From positions 1-29,404 of the forward strand of contig JAISOO010000145.1 of NCBI GenBank assembly GCA_031275595.1: a DNA stretch of 29,404 nucleotides, in the 5' to 3' direction. The DNA comes from Spirochaetaceae bacterium (GTDB lineage Bacteria; Spirochaetota; Spirochaetia; Treponematales; Breznakiellaceae). A model generated the notes under the pieces. The model did no database searches. It was not told the origin of the DNA and saw only the letters and a program-made list of their open reading frames with translations. Shown here in pieces: positions 13,969-22,024 of this stretch. Every line of letters starts with the position of its first letter. The stretch's first letter is position 1. Made by a program: the position numbers and the translations under genes.

Positions 13969-16900
13969 ATGAGCTTTTTTACGGTTGGTAATCTTTTAAC
14001 CATCGGCATCCTCACCGCGGTTTTGATTCTCTTCCGGTATCTGGACCGGCATAACCGTTCGGTAGACTTGGCACGGGAATTCGGCAAACGCCTTAAGGAA
14101 GAATTGGCCCGGTATGTGGCGGAACGGGAACTGGCCGTTAAAGATTATGCCCTGGAATTGGATGTTCAACAAAAAGCAGCCAGGGAACTGTTAAAACGCC
14201 TGCAGGTTACGGATGAGGAATTCGCCGGTAAGGCGGCGGCCATAGCCAAAATTGATGAACAAATAACCGCCTACGATACTTCCCTGGAAGAACTGATCCG
14301 TATGACCGGTATGGTGGACGAAAATCTCAAACGGATTGAGGAAGAATCGGCCTTTGTGGAAAACGCCTACAAGCGGATATCCCGGGCCAGGGATAAGCTG
14401 GATACCCTGGAAAAGGATCTCTCCGATGTGGAACAGCGGTTTGAGCGGGAAAACACCGCTGCCCTGGAACAGGCCGCGGATTCCCTGATGGCTTCGGTAC
14501 GTTCCTCGATATCGGATTTAACGGTTCAGGTGGAAACCATTGAGCGGAAGGTCGAGGATCACCGGGAAGCGGTGGATACGGTGGAAAAGTCCCGGGAGGA
14601 AAATATTAGACGGGATATGGAACTTATCCACCAGACCTTTAACGAGGCCCTGGAACGGGCCGCTTCCCGGGCGGATAAGGTGGAAGACGCCGCCCTGGTC
14701 AAGCTCCGGGAACAAGCCCTGGAACGGGTGCAGCGGTATCAGGCGGCGGTAGAAGAAAAACTCAAAGCCTATCAGGAGAGTACAAAAATCAAGGCCGCCG
14801 AAACCCAGGGCCTGATCAAAACCTATAAAGATGAATGGAAAAACGACAGCGCCGAAATTGAGGCGAGGCAGAAGGCCTACCGGGATGAATGGAAAAAGGA
14901 TGTCCTTGAATTAAATGAACTTGCCCGGGGACAAAAAGAAACCTGGAAAAATGAGTTTTTGGAATTAAAGGAGTTTGCCAAAGGCCAACAGGAAACATGG
15001 AGGCAGGAGATCGCCCGGGAGGAGGCCGCCGCCCGAGAGCTCTTGGCTTCCCTGGAAAGGACCGCCGCGGAAACAAAAGCGGCCCTCACCGTCAAAACCG
15101 CCGCTCTGGAAGATCTGGTGACGGAGCTTGGAAATCAGGCCGGCAGGGAGATCTCCCGGATCGAAACAACCTTGTCCAACGATACCGGGGCCCTGGAAAA
15201 GCGGATGGAGGAGCTTCGGAGCCAAGCCGCCGAGGCAGCCCTCCATATCGAAGGGGAGATACGCCGGGCGCTGGAGGGGGCCGAAAAACAGGCCCTGGCC
15301 TTGGCGGAGGAAAACCTGGAAAAGTGGCGGCGTATCACGGAAACCGCCGACAGCAAAGTGCGGGATGCCCTGGCATCCCTGGAAGCCGCTTTTGCCAGGC
15401 AGACGGAAAAAAACGCCGGCGAAATCAAGAACCTGGAAAACCTGCAAACCCAATTCGACGAGCTTATGGTCCAGGCGGAAAAACGCATGTCCGCCGAAAC
15501 CCAGCTTCTGGAAAGCCGGATGGGGAAACTGCGGCAGCAGTTTGAGGAGGTCATCACCCGGGGAACGGAGCGGATCTCCGCCGAAGAAGCGGTTCAGGAG
15601 GGCCGTTTAAGGGAACTGCGGGCCCATATGGACGATTCCATTTTTCAGCTGGAATCCCATGTGGAAGGGGCCGCGGAAAAAGCCCAGGAACAGGCCCTGG
15701 AAGCGGCGGATCGGAAACTGGAAGAATACCGGGACGCCCAATTGCTCCAATACCGGCAGCTTGAGGCTCTGGCGGACGATACCGCCCGGCTGGATACGGA
15801 ACTGCGCGGTTATATGCGGGAAACCGAAGACCGGGTACGCCAGGATTTCGCGCTGTATGAACAGGAAGCGGCCCGACACCGTTCCGCGATAACCGCCGAA
15901 TTTACCGCCGCCGCCCAGGGCCTGAAAAACGAAATGGACGAGGTGGAAAAGGGATTGGCCGCCCTGAAAGCCCAGGCCTATGACAATGTTTCGGAGAAAC
16001 TCCGGGTCTTTGAGGATGAATTTTTCCAGGACCTTTCCAAGCGGAGCGAGGATATTGACCGCCACCTGGAAGAGTGGCATAGCGCAATGGACGTGAAATT
16101 GGAGGGTCTGGCGGATGAAACCGCGGCGGAACGCCGGAACATAGAGTTGGCCTTCACGGAACAACTCAAACACCGTCTTCAGGAACAACATGACCGGTTT
16201 ATCGCGGAACTGGAACACCTCAAGGCCGAAACCGGCGCCTTTGAAGAGGGAATCCGGGCGCAAATGAGCCAGGCGGATCTGTCCCTGGCGGCCTTAAAGG
16301 AACAGCTTGACCGGGATCTCGATGAAGCCCGGAGCGTCGCCGAGGCAAGCGCCAAGACCGAGATCGGCCGCTACAGCTTGTCGATGGCGGAGGTCCTGAA
16401 GCAGCATCAGCGGGAACTGGAAGGGTCCTTCAAAGGGCTCTCCGATTGGGTTAATGAACGGAACAGTGAAATTACCGAGCTCCTGGAAACCTCCCGCCGG
16501 GAGACCGAGGAATGGCAATACAAATTTTCCGCCCAACTCCGGGACGCGGACAACACCATTGACGAAGCCCGCCGCCGAGCCCGGGAGCTTGCCGCGGAAA
16601 GCGATGAACGTCTCGCGGCAATCCGGGCCTCTATTGAGGAGATCCACGAGGAAGCGGCGATCCACCGCACGGAGCTTTTCGCCCATTCCGATGAACAGGC
16701 CCGTAATTTGGAAGGAACCATCAGGGAAGCGGAACGGCATCTTAAAGAATTTATCAATCAGACCAAACTCTTCGATAAGGCCAACGAGTTAAAAACCGAA
16801 TTGGAACACCATATCGAGGATCTGGAGGCGGATATGGCCAGCCTGGATCAGCGCCGGTCCGAGGCTGCCGACTTGGAAGCCCAATTCATCAAGATAAAAC

Positions 16901-17643
16901 GCCTGGAAGATGACATCAGTTCCCGGATGACCCGTTTTCTTTCTGAAAAACGCCGGATCGAGCTTATGGAAGCCGATTTCGGCAGGATCCTTCAAACTTC
17001 CCAGGCGGTGGAGGAAAAACTCGCCCAGATTTCCACTTCCGATGATACCCTCCAAGCCATCCAGATCCGGATTCGGCAGTTAAGCGACGCCATGGTGGAG
17101 GCGGAGGAGAAATATCAACGGATAGAAAAGAAAAATCAAACCCTGGAAGCGACCAACACCGGTATTGACCGTAACTTTAAAACCCTGCAGGAAACGGAAG
17201 CCGCGGTTCGGCATCTTAACGAAGATCTGGGCCGTTTTTCCGAAGAGCTGGAAGCGGTGCGGATTTCCGTGGAAAAAATCAGCCAGGACAACGAAAAAGC
17301 CAGGGAAGCGTCGGAAAAACTGTCCGCCCTGGACCTAACCGTTACGGATATTGAGCAGCGGATCGAAGCCATGCAGGTTGCCCGGGAATGGCTTGCCCGG
17401 ACCGAAACCCGGCTTGACGAGTTAAACCGGCAGATGCAGGACCAGCTTAAACTTATGGGCTCCCTCCTCAAAGAAGAACGGGGCAAGGGAGTCCCCAAGG
17501 AAAGGGGCGCCCCTCCCCGGGCGGTCCGGGAGAATGTGATAAAATTACACCGCCAGGGCTGGTCGGTGGATGAGATAGCCCGGTCCCTCAAGCTGGCCAA
17601 AGGCGAAGTGGAGCTTATCCTGGAATTGGGCGCCGTGGATTAG
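13969..17643 (+). CDS. SpiroCoCo-type giant coiled-coil protein with membrane anchor and C-terminal HTH
   Basis: 1,224 residues from ATG 13,969 (MSFFTVGNLL); the frame is open further upstream but overlaps the HAD gene. Residues 4-22 form one hydrophobic anchor, followed by RYLDRHNRSVDLAREFGKRLKEEL. From about 30 to 1,160 the chain is nearly continuous Glu/Lys/Ala/Leu heptad coiled coil. A locally repeated phrase KDEWKND / RDEWKKD / KETWKNE / QETWRQE lies about residues 285-350. The last 40 residues (NVIKLHRQGWSVDEIARSLKLAKGEVE) form a helix-turn-helix-like domain. This architecture matches the large spirochete SpiroCoCo coiled-coil proteins, whose function is not well defined; a filament or scaffold tied to the inner membrane is inference. 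It ends 4 bases from the convergent nth gene with no terminator between. Confidence 0.88.
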   Translation: MSFFTVGNLLTIGILTAVLILFRYLDRHNRSVDLAREFGKRLKEELARYVAERELAVKDYALELDVQQKAARELLKRLQVTDEEFAGKAAAIAKIDEQITAYDTSLEELIRMTGMVDENLKRIEEESAFVENAYKRISRARDKLDTLEKDLSDVEQRFERENTAALEQAADSLMASVRSSISDLTVQVETIERKVEDHREAVDTVEKSREENIRRDMELIHQTFNEALERAASRADKVEDAALVKLREQALERVQRYQAAVEEKLKAYQESTKIKAAETQGLIKTYKDEWKNDSAEIEARQKAYRDEWKKDVLELNELARGQKETWKNEFLELKEFAKGQQETWRQEIAREEAAARELLASLERTAAETKAALTVKTAALEDLVTELGNQAGREISRIETTLSNDTGALEKRMEELRSQAAEAALHIEGEIRRALEGAEKQALALAEENLEKWRRITETADSKVRDALASLEAAFARQTEKNAGEIKNLENLQTQFDELMVQAEKRMSAETQLLESRMGKLRQQFEEVITRGTERISAEEAVQEGRLRELRAHMDDSIFQLESHVEGAAEKAQEQALEAADRKLEEYRDAQLLQYRQLEALADDTARLDTELRGYMRETEDRVRQDFALYEQEAARHRSAITAEFTAAAQGLKNEMDEVEKGLAALKAQAYDNVSEKLRVFEDEFFQDLSKRSEDIDRHLEEWHSAMDVKLEGLADETAAERRNIELAFTEQLKHRLQEQHDRFIAELEHLKAETGAFEEGIRAQMSQADLSLAALKEQLDRDLDEARSVAEASAKTEIGRYSLSMAEVLKQHQRELEGSFKGLSDWVNERNSEITELLETSRRETEEWQYKFSAQLRDADNTIDEARRRARELAAESDERLAAIRASIEEIHEEAAIHRTELFAHSDEQARNLEGTIREAERHLKEFINQTKLFDKANELKTELEHHIEDLEADMASLDQRRSEAADLEAQFIKIKRLEDDISSRMTRFLSEKRRIELMEADFGRILQTSQAVEEKLAQISTSDDTLQAIQIRIRQLSDAMVEAEEKYQRIEKKNQTLEATNTGIDRNFKTLQETEAAVRHLNEDLGRFSEELEAVRISVEKISQDNEKAREASEKLSALDLTVTDIEQRIEAMQVAREWLARTETRLDELNRQMQDQLKLMGSLLKEERGKGVPKERGAPPRAVRENVIKLHRQGWSVDEIARSLKLAKGEVELILELGAVD

Positions 17644-17647
17644 GGGA

Positions 17648-18334
17648 CTACCGGGACTTTTCCACCCCCACCCTCCGGCAGTGGGCTTGGATGACACACC
17701 GGGAGCAAAAGGGGCTGAGCGGACGGCAGAGGTGTTGCCCGTAAAGGACGAGGAGGGCGTTGATCCCCTTCCAGTATTTTCGGGGCAGAATTTGCCGGAG
17801 GATCCCTTCGGTTTTGTCGGGGCTTCGGGATTTGAGCCAGCCCGCGCGGTTGCATATCCGATGAACATGGGTATCCACACAGATCCCGTCCATATCAAAA
17901 GCCTCGATGATGACCAGGTTTGCCGTTTTCCGGCCCACCCCGGGTAGGGCCAAGAGGGCTTCCATATCCGCCGGCACCTTCCCGCCGTATTGTTCCTCCA
18001 GGATTCGGGCTATTTTCCGCAGGTTTTCCGCCTTGGTCCGGTAAAACCCCGCGGGATACACCAGCCTGAGCAGTTCCTCCTCCGGGACGGAGAGGAGGGC
18101 CTGGGGGGTGGGCGCCCTTTTCAGGAGGGCCTGGGAGCATACCAGGGTTACCTCATCCTTGGTACGGAGGCTCAGGATGGTGGAGGCCAATACCGCCCAC
18201 GGGTCCTGCCGGTACTTCTCCGCCACGGTGGTTACCGAAGGGTCCCGGTTATCCCCGCTGCCTTCGTCCAGGGCCGTAGTCCGCCATTTTTGCAGGGACC
18301 CGATGATCCCCTTCCAATCAGGTTGTGTGTCCAT
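17648..18334 (-). CDS. nth: Endonuclease III (DNA glycosylase/AP lyase)
   Basis: About 228 residues from ATG 18,334. Base-excision repair enzyme that removes oxidised pyrimidines and nicks abasic sites. Seen: the helix-hairpin-helix LPGVGRKTANLVI with the catalytic Lys, the catalytic Asp in CVDTHVHRI, and a C-terminal 4Fe-4S cluster motif C-x6-C-x2-C-x5-C (CRPLSPFCSRCVIQAHC). All key residues are present. I chose ATG 18,334 because it overlaps the ispF stop by one base (TAATG), a coupled start; an ATG at 18,355 would add seven residues inside ispF. It is the last gene of the carD-ispD-ispF-nth run and converges on the coiled-coil gene. Confidence 0.95.
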   Translation of the reverse strand: MDTQPDWKGIIGSLQKWRTTALDEGSGDNRDPSVTTVAEKYRQDPWAVLASTILSLRTKDEVTLVCSQALLKRAPTPQALLSVPEEELLRLVYPAGFYRTKAENLRKIARILEEQYGGKVPADMEALLALPGVGRKTANLVIIEAFDMDGICVDTHVHRICNRAGWLKSRSPDKTEGILRQILPRKYWKGINALLVLYGQHLCRPLSPFCSRCVIQAHCRRVGVEKSR

Positions 18335-18810
18335 TAGTCCCGTTCCAAAAGGCAAACCGCCAGGGCTTCCGCCGCAAGGCCTTCCCCCAGCGGGCCCAAA
18401 CCTTCATTGGTTTTACCCTTAACAAAAACCGCTTCCAAGGGCAGTTCCAGAATCGCCGCCAGCGCCGCACGGATAGGCTCCCGGTAGGGAAGTACCCGGG
18501 GAGTTTCACAGATAACCACGCAGTCCAGATTCACCGGGCGCCATCCTTGCTCCTGGACTTTTTTATAGGCGGTTATTAACAGCGCCATGGAATCCGCGTT
18601 TTTCCAAACCGGATCCCGGGGAGGAAAAAATTCCCCGATGTCGCCGAGCCCTGCCGCGCCCAAGAGGGCATCCGTCACCGCGTGGGCCAATACGTCCCCG
18701 TCGGAATGTCCCAGCTCGCCCCGGTCCGACAGCAGTTTCACCCCTGCCAATAAAAAAGGCCGGCCCGGCACCAGCCGGTGGAAGTCCCGGCCCAACCCTA
18801 TCCGTATCAT
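18334..18810 (-). CDS. ispF: 2-C-methyl-D-erythritol 2,4-cyclodiphosphate synthase
   Basis: 158 residues from ATG 18,810 (MIRIGLGRDFHRL), the family's normal length. Converts CDP-methylerythritol 2-phosphate to the cyclodiphosphate in the MEP isoprenoid pathway, as a cytosolic trimer. Seen: metal ligands Asp9 and His11 (GRDFHRL) and His43 (DVLAHAVTDALLGA), with GHSDGDV and the C-terminal VFVKGKTNEGLGPLGEG, all canonical. The start overlaps the ispD stop as ATGA; the end overlaps nth as TAATG. An upstream extension of the frame overlaps ispD and is unlikely. In some treponemes ispD and ispF are a single fused gene; here they are separate but coupled. Confidence 0.96.
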   Translation of the reverse strand: MIRIGLGRDFHRLVPGRPFLLAGVKLLSDRGELGHSDGDVLAHAVTDALLGAAGLGDIGEFFPPRDPVWKNADSMALLITAYKKVQEQGWRPVNLDCVVICETPRVLPYREPIRAALAAILELPLEAVFVKGKTNEGLGPLGEGLAAEALAVCLLERD

Positions 18811-19520
18811 GCCAGATCCCCGGGGAAGGTGATCTTCCGGTTCCCGGCGGATCCGGGGATGCTTGCCACGGGCCCGCAAAATTCCCCCCAAATTTCAGCG
18901 TCATCGGTATATTCAAACCCCTCCGCAAGTTCCCGTTCCGCGGCCCTTTCATGGGCCCGGAGAATTTCCGGAAAGGCAAAACCCTGGGGGGTCTGGGCGG
19001 TTCCCACCAGGGAACGCCGGAGATGACGGAGGATAAAACCTTCGGGACCTAATTCCTTGGGGGTTTCGGTGAGGGGCATCACGGGAATCACCGCCCGGTC
19101 CCTAAGGGCCGCGGTAACGATCCGGTCAATCAAGTCCCCGTCAATCCAGGGCCGGGCCCCATCATGGATCAGCACCAGCCGGGGCCCGTAGGCGGCCAGC
19201 AGGGAAAGGCCGTGGTGAACCGAAGAACGCCGGGTGGCTCCCCCGGGAACGAAAAAAATCCGGGGTTTGGCGGCGGGATATAACAACCGGGAGGGCAGAC
19301 TGAGCCTGGCGGCGTACTCTCCATCGGCGGGAACGGCGATTACCACCAGATCTATCCAGGGAGAGGAAGTAAAGGCCAAAACCGATCCCCCCAGCACCGA
19401 GAGGGGCTTTCCCTCCCCATCGGTCATACCCCGTCCCAGGGGCAGGTACTCTTTCTTATCCCCCCCCATACGGCTTGACGAACCGGCGGCGGCAATTACC
19501 ACAGCGATAGGGGCCTCCAT
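18807..19520 (-). CDS. ispD: 2-C-methyl-D-erythritol 4-phosphate cytidylyltransferase
   Basis: 237 residues. Joins CTP and methylerythritol 4-phosphate in the MEP pathway, the step that precedes the IspE kinase and IspF. Seen: nucleotide loop AAAGSSSRMGGDKKEYLPL near residue 10, GGATRRSSVHHGL, IHDGARPW, RSLVGTAQTPQGF, FEYTDDAEI and the C-terminal GNRKITFPGDL. It is slightly longer than average because of an insertion GRGMTDGEGKPLSVLGG after the first motif. It starts 6 bases after carD stops; the ribosome site is weak. It ends in an ATGA overlap with ispF. Confidence 0.95.
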   Translation of the reverse strand: MEAPIAVVIAAAGSSSRMGGDKKEYLPLGRGMTDGEGKPLSVLGGSVLAFTSSPWIDLVVIAVPADGEYAARLSLPSRLLYPAAKPRIFFVPGGATRRSSVHHGLSLLAAYGPRLVLIHDGARPWIDGDLIDRIVTAALRDRAVIPVMPLTETPKELGPEGFILRHLRRSLVGTAQTPQGFAFPEILRAHERAAERELAEGFEYTDDAEIWGEFCGPVASIPGSAGNRKITFPGDLA

Positions 19521-19526
19521 AACCGC

Positions 19527-20027
19527 TTATTTTGACTCCAGCCGGTTAAAAATCATGGTTTCCACCTCTTCCTTATTTTTTTTGAGGGAAAAAGAAACCT
19601 CGTCTTCTAAAAGTTTTAGGGCGGAATCGTAGAGTTTCCGTTCCAGGATAGGTAATTCCTTAACTTTACTTCGGTGATATAAGGAACGGACTATGGTGGC
19701 TATATCCATTATGCTGCCCTTTTTGAGCAGGTCCAAATTCATCTGGTACCGGAGTTTCCAGTCCGAAGGGATGGGATCATAATCCTCACCGATAAGCGTC
19801 AAAGCTTGAAGGGCCTCTTCCTCGGTAACAATAGCCCTAATCCCCAGCCCTTCCGCTTTATCCACCGGCACCATGATGGTCATATCCGATACTTCAAGAT
19901 AGATAACGTAATAGAGGATCTTTTCGTTTTTGAATTCCTTTTCTTCTATCGAAAGGATAATTCCTACACCTTGACTTGGATAAACTACTTTTTGATCAAC
20001 TTGAAAACATACGGCGACATTGCTCAT
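19527..20027 (-). CDS. CarD/CdnL-family transcription regulator
   Basis: 166 residues. CarD-type proteins bind the RNA polymerase beta subunit and stabilise open promoter complexes, affecting growth and rRNA expression. Seen: an N-terminal Tudor-like interaction domain (about 7-70, FQVDQKVVYPSQGVG, YYVIYLEVSDMTIMVPVDKAEGLGIR) and a helical C-terminal domain (about 75-160, DWKLRYQMNLDLLKKGS, DIATIVRSLYHRSK), the full family layout. The ATG at 20,027 directly follows the oppA-like stop (TAAATG) and has no ribosome site. A good promoter ends 10 bases before it, so a leaderless message is likely, besides read-through from upstream. It heads ispD-ispF-nth. CarD is firm; its target genes are unknown. 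Confidence 0.93.
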   Translation of the reverse strand: MSNVAVCFQVDQKVVYPSQGVGIILSIEEKEFKNEKILYYVIYLEVSDMTIMVPVDKAEGLGIRAIVTEEEALQALTLIGEDYDPIPSDWKLRYQMNLDLLKKGSIMDIATIVRSLYHRSKVKELPILERKLYDSALKLLEDEVSFSLKKNKEEVETMIFNRLESK

Positions 20028-20043
20028 TTATAGTAAACTATAA
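20028..20043. other. 16-bp inverted repeat overlapping the carD -10
   Basis: TTATAGT-AA-ACTATAA. It covers the -10 box of the carD promoter, abuts the start codon, and includes the oppA-like stop codon. Possible operator; alternatively just a symmetrical AT-rich -10. Confidence 0.5.
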
Positions 20044-21941
20044 CACAAAAACGGGGATGTGTTAAGAGGTCCCTTGAATTCTTCATTGTTTTTTGCCACC
20101 CCCGGCAAGGGCCGGAAGGTCTTAAAGGACAGGTACTTGAAGGGGTGAATATCCAGGACATTGGGAAACCAACCGTCCAATTCGTCCACATCCACCACAT
20201 TTAAGGCGGGACTGTAAAAAATGGGAAGGACCGTCCCCCGTTCCAGGAGCAGTTCTTCCGCCTTGGACAGGATCTGCCACCGCTTTTCCCCTTCTTCGGC
20301 CATGGATTCTTCCATCAGGTTTTCATAGTCGAGATCGTCATGCCGGGCGTCGTTCAGGTTGGAATCCCGGCGCCACATCTGCAAAAAGGTATAGGGATCC
20401 GCAAAATCCCCAATCCAGGTGGAAAACCCCACCTCGTAATCGTTTTGTTTCAGGGCCTGAAAGTATTGGCCGTAGGGAACCACTTCAATTTTAACTTTAA
20501 CCCCCAACTCCTCCATCCACGCGGCGGCCATGAGCCTCCCCACCCGGGCGGCATCGGTGGAGGGGTTGAGGCGTATTACCAGCTCCGGCAGCCCCTTCCC
20601 TTCGGGGAAGCCCGCTTCGGCCAGGAGCCGTCGGGCTTCTTCCACATCGGTGGTATCCAGGCCGTCAATTTCAGGATAGCCGGGAATGGGGTAGATCAGG
20701 GTTTTCGCCGGAAGATAGTATCCCTCCCGAATCTGAGCCCAGGGAAGGACCAGGGAGAGGGCCTGGCGGATCCGGTAATCGTTCCACGGGGCCCTGGCAG
20801 AGCGGATAAAATAGTAATGGGTGGCAAAAAGGGGGTTTACCACAATGCCGCTACGGTCGGTGAGGTTTTCCAAGTTTACTTCCCCGGAGATCCACCGGGC
20901 CTCACCGGAATTCCACAGGGAAGCGGCTTTGTCTCCATCTTCGGTATACCGGAGGATGATCCGGTTCAGGGAAACCCGGTTCGCCTCCCAATAGTGGGGA
21001 TTTTTAGCCAAAACAACGGCTTCTTCCTGGTGCTCAAGGATGTAAAAAGGGCCGTTGGAAATGGGGCTCATGCCGGTCCAATCCTCCACCTCCATCATAG
21101 AGGAGTGGATGGGGCTGAATGAATGATGACAGAGCATACTGGGGAAAAAAGCGGCGGGAGAATTCAACCGTACCACCAGGGTCTTGGGGGCTTCCGCCCG
21201 GATACCCACCCGGGCGGGGTCCTGCAGCCTGCCGGTCCTGAAATCCCTGGCCCCCTCGATAATATCAAAAAGGGAAGAATAGGGAGATTCCTTTACCGGA
21301 TCCAGCAGGGAAATCCAGGCCCGGCGGAAATCTTCCGCCTGCACGGGATCACCGTTCCAATACCGGGCGTTTTCCCGGATGGTAAAGGTCCACTGTTTTT
21401 TATCCTCCGAAATAACCCACCGCGCCGCCAAGGCCGGGATCGGTTCCATGGTAAAGGGGTGATAAGAAAACAGCCCTTCATAGATGCCGGTGAAAACCTG
21501 GGCTTCGCTGGCAAGATAGGATTTACGGAAATCCAATTCCACCGCATCCCCTTTGGAGAGGGCCACCGTAAGCTCATCCCGGACAAGCGCCCGGGGCCGG
21601 GGTTCGGCGTATTCCGGTCTTTCCGACGGCTCGGTTTCAGGGGGAGGGGCGGGCACGACCGCCTCCGCCGGGGCGTCTTCCACCGCCGGAGGGGTGGCAC
21701 AGGCCGGAAACGCCATAATCAAGAGACCCGCGATTAACGCCCATACCCAACCCAGGTTGGTTTGAGGATGAGCCCTGAAACGGGCGGTCAAGATTCCGGG
21801 GGCGAAACGACCCGCCGCGGTTTGTCCCCCGGCCTCAGAATTACGAGAAAAACCGGGGCTTTGGGGATCCTTTCCCCGGCCTTTTTCAAAAATAACCGGA
21901 TTTTGGGATTGATCCGGACTCATCATGCCCTTTTTTTTCAT
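20028..21941 (-). CDS. Peptide ABC transporter substrate-binding lipoprotein (SBP_bac_5, OppA-like)
   Basis: 637 residues from ATG 21,941 (MKKKGMMSP), which has AAGGGGA six bases upstream. Binds oligopeptides outside the inner membrane and hands them to an ABC permease. Seen: a hydrophobic export segment LGWVWALIAGLLIMAF ending in PAC (Cys81), a relaxed lipobox, then a Pro/Glu/Ala-rich linker and the full SBP_bac_5 domain (about 120-620): FTGIYEGLFSYHP, WTFTIRENARYWNGDPVQAEDF, IRQALSLVLPW and NDYEVGFSTWIGDFADPYTFL. The 60 residues before the export segment are unusual; a TTG start at 21,791 would give an ordinary 31-residue signal peptide. No permease or ATPase genes are adjacent. The C-terminal tail doubles as the carD promoter. 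Confidence 0.9.
   Translation of the reverse strand: MKKKGMMSPDQSQNPVIFEKGRGKDPQSPGFSRNSEAGGQTAAGRFAPGILTARFRAHPQTNLGWVWALIAGLLIMAFPACATPPAVEDAPAEAVVPAPPPETEPSERPEYAEPRPRALVRDELTVALSKGDAVELDFRKSYLASEAQVFTGIYEGLFSYHPFTMEPIPALAARWVISEDKKQWTFTIRENARYWNGDPVQAEDFRRAWISLLDPVKESPYSSLFDIIEGARDFRTGRLQDPARVGIRAEAPKTLVVRLNSPAAFFPSMLCHHSFSPIHSSMMEVEDWTGMSPISNGPFYILEHQEEAVVLAKNPHYWEANRVSLNRIILRYTEDGDKAASLWNSGEARWISGEVNLENLTDRSGIVVNPLFATHYYFIRSARAPWNDYRIRQALSLVLPWAQIREGYYLPAKTLIYPIPGYPEIDGLDTTDVEEARRLLAEAGFPEGKGLPELVIRLNPSTDAARVGRLMAAAWMEELGVKVKIEVVPYGQYFQALKQNDYEVGFSTWIGDFADPYTFLQMWRRDSNLNDARHDDLDYENLMEESMAEEGEKRWQILSKAEELLLERGTVLPIFYSPALNVVDVDELDGWFPNVLDIHPFKYLSFKTFRPLPGVAKNNEEFKGPLNTSPFLCYSLL
20037..20065 (-). 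promoter_or_regulatory. carD promoter inside the end of the oppA-like gene
   Basis: Minus strand: TTAACA (20,060-20,065), a 17-base spacer, TATAGT (20,037-20,042). The predicted start is about 20,030, two to four bases before the ATG. The promoter is read as the last dozen codons (LNTSPFLCYSLL) of the oppA-like protein. Confidence 0.65.
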
Positions 21942-21992
21942 CAGTTTTCCCCTTTCGCCTAAACACCCCCGATAATTCCTGCCGGTCTGGCA

Positions 21993-22013
21993 ATCCCCGG
22001 CAAACCCGGGGAT
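21993..22013. other. 8-bp GC hairpin after the 22,025 stop
   Basis: ATCCCCGG, loop CAAAC, CCGGGGAT. It lies 11 bases downstream of the stop of the 462-residue gene (minus strand) and upstream of the oppA-like start. No T-tract; it may attenuate or protect mRNA ends. Confidence 0.4.
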
Positions 22014-22024
22014 GCTCCGGCCGC

